This document shows, in pieces, positions 5,230 through 6,720 of a stretch of DNA of 6,720 nt. Every line of letters begins with the position of its first letter. Within the stretch, counting starts at the first letter, position 1. This DNA is from Verrucomicrobiota bacterium. GTDB taxonomy: Bacteria > Verrucomicrobiota > Verrucomicrobiia > Verrucomicrobiales > Akkermansiaceae. The notes beneath the pieces are model-generated. The model did no database searches, was not told the DNA's origin, and saw nothing but the letters and a program-made list of their open reading frames with translations. A program made the translations under genes and the position numbers. The DNA is taken from contig VFJU01000388.1 of assembly GCA_009885905.1 (NCBI GenBank), positions 1-6,720 of the forward strand. Reading direction: 5' to 3'.

Positions 5230-5982
5230 ATGAAACTTGCAAAACTCGGTGCTGGTCCGGAAATTTTTCACACGATCCAGGGTGAAGGAGTGAGTGCGGG
5301 TGCGCCGGCGGTTTTCATTCGGGCATCGCGGTGCAATCTTCATTGCGTCTGGTGCGACACCGACCACACGTGGAATTTCACGGGCACACCCTGGCCGCAC
5401 GAGAAGGATGGGGTGAGCGGTTATCAAAAGTTTCAGAAGCGTGAGGTGACATGGGAGATCGAGCCGTTAGAAGCTGCGGAGAAGATTTTAGCATTCGCTT
5501 GTCCTCGCACCGTGATCACGGGCGGTGAGCCACTTTTGCAAGAGGTGGAGTTTCTTGAAATGATCGGGCACATCCGCAAGTCGCAAGCGGAGCATCAGTT
5601 TGAAGTGGAAACGAATGGGACACGCATTCCTTCTAACGGATTTTACCAAGCGGTGGATCAATTCAATGTCTCGCCGAAACTTGCGAATGCGGGCATGCCA
5701 GATGCGCTGCGAATAAACGCTGAGGCGTTGGTATTTTTTGCGGATTCGCCTAAAGCGTGGTTTAAGTTCGTGGTGACAAAGCCGGCGGATTTGGAAGAGA
5801 TCGAGGCGATGTGTTCCGGACATGGGCTGGCGAGATCGCGGGTGCTGCTTATGCCGGAGGGGCGGACGTGTGCGGATCTGGATCGTCATGCGGGTTGGTT
5901 AGCTGGAGTCTGCCGCGACCGAGGGTTTCGCTTTTGCGATCGTCTCCACATCAGGCTGTGGGGAGATCGGCGTGGCGTGTGA
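5230..5982 (+). CDS. queE: 7-carboxy-7-deazaguanine synthase QueE (radical SAM)
   Basis: The 250-residue enzyme converts 6-carboxy-5,6,7,8-tetrahydropterin to 7-carboxy-7-deazaguanine, a step to preQ0 and queuosine in tRNA. The 4Fe-4S motif CNLHCVWC (C35, C39, C42; CX3CX2C) is followed by the DT typical of the family. Other landmarks are QGEG (17-20), TGGEP (97-101) for S-adenosylmethionine binding, ETNGT (127-131), SPK (148-150), MPEG (208-211) and the C-terminal LHIRLWGDRRGV (239-250), which marks QueE strongly. An extended segment after the cluster (about 46-78, TWNFTGTPWPHEKDGVSGYQ and on) is longer than in short QueE proteins but is of a kind seen in the family. The ATG at 5230 is the only sensible start, as MKLAKLGAGPEIF leads straight into the family N-terminus; no strong ribosome binding site precedes it. 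No other queuosine gene is in the window. Confidence 0.95.
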   Translation: MKLAKLGAGPEIFHTIQGEGVSAGAPAVFIRASRCNLHCVWCDTDHTWNFTGTPWPHEKDGVSGYQKFQKREVTWEIEPLEAAEKILAFACPRTVITGGEPLLQEVEFLEMIGHIRKSQAEHQFEVETNGTRIPSNGFYQAVDQFNVSPKLANAGMPDALRINAEALVFFADSPKAWFKFVVTKPADLEEIEAMCSGHGLARSRVLLMPEGRTCADLDRHAGWLAGVCRDRGFRFCDRLHIRLWGDRRGV

Positions 5983-6016
5983 TGCGGCGTCACGTCCGAG
6001 GGTAGGAGAAATTTTT

Positions 6017-6085
6017 TTGAGCGTGAAACGCAACTTTAAGGTGCCCACAGAGTTTCCTCGGATGAAGTATCTCGCTAAGCCATGA
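6017..6085 (+). CDS. Candidate 22-codon leader reading frame coupled to the next gene
   Basis: TTG at 6017 opens 22 codons (after the start S-V, then KRNFKVPTEFPRMKYLAKP) ending in TGA at 6083-6085, which overlaps the ATG of the membrane protein gene as ATGA. AGGAG at 6004-6008 is 8 bases from the TTG, the clearest Shine-Dalgarno site in the window, while the following gene has none of its own. That arrangement suggests translational coupling. The peptide is basic and resembles nothing I know. A longer version from GTG at 5972 (37 codons, overlapping the end of queE) also has a purine-rich GGGGAG in front, but those bases encode the conserved QueE C-terminus, so I prefer the TTG. A relic of a lost gene's 3' end is another possibility. 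Confidence 0.35.
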   Translation: MSVKRNFKVPTEFPRMKYLAKP

Positions 6086-6471
6086 ATCACAATCCACTAC
6101 CACCCGACGATTCTTGGGAATCTGACGCCGTTTGGCGTTTGCTTGACCAGTCGCCGATGAAAACGGCCAGTGCGCGATTTGCGGCGGACACGGTCCGTTT
6201 GGCTCGTCTTGCAGTGGATGATGCGCCGTGGTGGAGTCGGTTATTTGCCCCAGCACCCATTGCTGGGCTTGCTGGTGTTACTGCAGCGTTGTCGTTCGCC
6301 GCATTTTTTTGGTTAGGGCCGATGTCGGAGTCGGATGCTCCGCTTGCCGCGCTGCAATCGGCGCAGGCCGTCGCGATCCAAGAAATCGCGGAAACGGAAA
6401 CGCTTATCGCTGCCGCCGATCATCTTGACGATTTCAGCGACAAGGAGTTGATCAGTCTCATCGGATTTTAA
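6082..6471 (+). CDS. Single-pass membrane protein, hypothetical, anti-sigma-like layout
   Basis: The 129 residues divide into an N-terminal soluble part with DAVWRLLDQSP (15-25) and ASARFAADTVRLARL (29-43), one hydrophobic segment (about 58-78, PIAGLAGVTAALSFAAFFWL), and a C-terminal part ending in the acidic DHLDDFSDKELISLIGF (113-129). I recall proteins with this plan next to ECF sigma factor genes in Verrucomicrobiota. The layout would suit an anti-sigma or membrane-tethered regulator, but there is no zinc HxxxCxxC motif and no sigma gene lies beside it here. The function is therefore unassigned. The start overlaps the upstream leader frame by ATGA and has no ribosome binding site of its own. 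It ends 39 bases before the HAD gene on the same strand, so the two may share a transcript. Confidence 0.7.
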   Translation: MNHNPLPPDDSWESDAVWRLLDQSPMKTASARFAADTVRLARLAVDDAPWWSRLFAPAPIAGLAGVTAALSFAAFFWLGPMSESDAPLAALQSAQAVAIQEIAETETLIAAADHLDDFSDKELISLIGF

Positions 6472-6510
6472 GCGCTTTCCCAGTGCTGCACTTCTCGTCA
6501 GGTTCGCGGC

Positions 6511-6720
6511 GTGAAACATGGATTGATATTTGATCTCGATGGTACGCTCGTCGACTCGCTGCAAGGAATCGCGGACTCTTTGAATCGTGCGCTGCATTCG
6601 GTCGGCTTGCCAGGGCACTCGCTGGAGAAGGTGAGGGGATTCATCGGTAATGGTTCGCGCGTCCTGATAGAGCGCGGGGTGCCTGAGGGATCTAACGAAA
6701 GTTTTATCGACACCGTCGAG
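6511..6720 (+). CDS. HAD-superfamily hydrolase, phosphoglycolate phosphatase-like, 3' partial
   Basis: The frame starts at GTG 6511 and is open to the window end; 70 residues are visible. The first is MKHGLIFDLDGTLVDSL, in which D8 and D10 of the DxDGTLxDS motif are the nucleophile and acid/base aspartates of HAD hydrolases. The following helical stretch (IADSLNRALHSVGL) and RGFIGNGSRVLI (42-53) match the cap region of the Gph-like group (the usual xxxxG-G--LI). AGG at 6500-6502 is 8 bases before the GTG. No in-frame ATG lies between the previous gene's stop and this GTG, and the motif position fixes the start. It probably removes phosphate from 2-phosphoglycolate or a related small phosphate ester; the specificity cannot be told from this part. 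Confidence 0.88.
   Translation, partial: MKHGLIFDLDGTLVDSLQGIADSLNRALHSVGLPGHSLEKVRGFIGNGSRVLIERGVPEGSNESFIDTVE

Noticed and set aside
5811..6005. 64-codon frame overlapping the 3' end of queE
   Set aside because: It is out of frame with conserved QueE C-terminal motifs, and its translation looks like a shadow.

Overview
The window looks like a piece of a Verrucomicrobiota chromosome, possibly Opitutales-like. The main clue is a large glycine/threonine/asparagine-rich protein built of autotransporter-associated beta-strand repeats. It ends in an aspartate-rich calcium-type linker (DPTGDNDNDSLVNQQEF) followed by a roughly 90-residue C-terminal domain, a layout typical of secreted proteins in that phylum. 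Weak or absent Shine-Dalgarno sequences before most starts fit, but do not prove, this placement. It rests on recognition of the protein types, not on a search.

Layout. (1) Positions 1-2348, plus strand: the 3' part of the beta-strand-repeat surface protein, whose start lies outside the window. (2) A hairpin at 2367-2397 sits between this gene and the convergent minus-strand ROK-family sugar kinase (2419-3519). (3) Upstream of the kinase on the same strand are two short overlapping reading frames (3530-3778 and 3762-3887). They encode a small two-helix membrane protein and a 41-residue peptide, and may be one gene split by a single base in an A/T run. (4) Positions 3888-4464 hold no convincing gene. 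They contain a three-copy 15-bp tandem repeat, a perfect 9-bp palindrome, and a 9-bp direct repeat 61 bp apart that brackets a tRNA T-arm-like sequence. (5) tRNA-Ser(GGA) lies at 4465-4554 on the minus strand with encoded CCA and a plausible promoter. (6) A PduO-type cob(I)alamin adenosyltransferase (4631-5161, minus) is divergent from QueE, the 7-carboxy-7-deazaguanine synthase of queuosine biosynthesis (5230-5982, plus). (7) Downstream on the plus strand are a short leader-like reading frame with a good ribosome binding site (6017-6085), a 129-residue single-pass membrane protein overlapping it by ATGA (6082-6471), and the start of a HAD hydrolase of the phosphoglycolate phosphatase type (from GTG at 6511), cut by the window end.

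Most of the window is ordinary housekeeping: cofactor adenosylation, tRNA modification, a tRNA, a sugar kinase and a phosphatase. No mobile element, CRISPR array, defence system or phage gene is visible. The points most worth a second look are the leader reading frame coupled to the membrane protein, the split small membrane gene, and the unusual tRNA-Ser downstream region. I found no clear evidence of a new multi-gene system.
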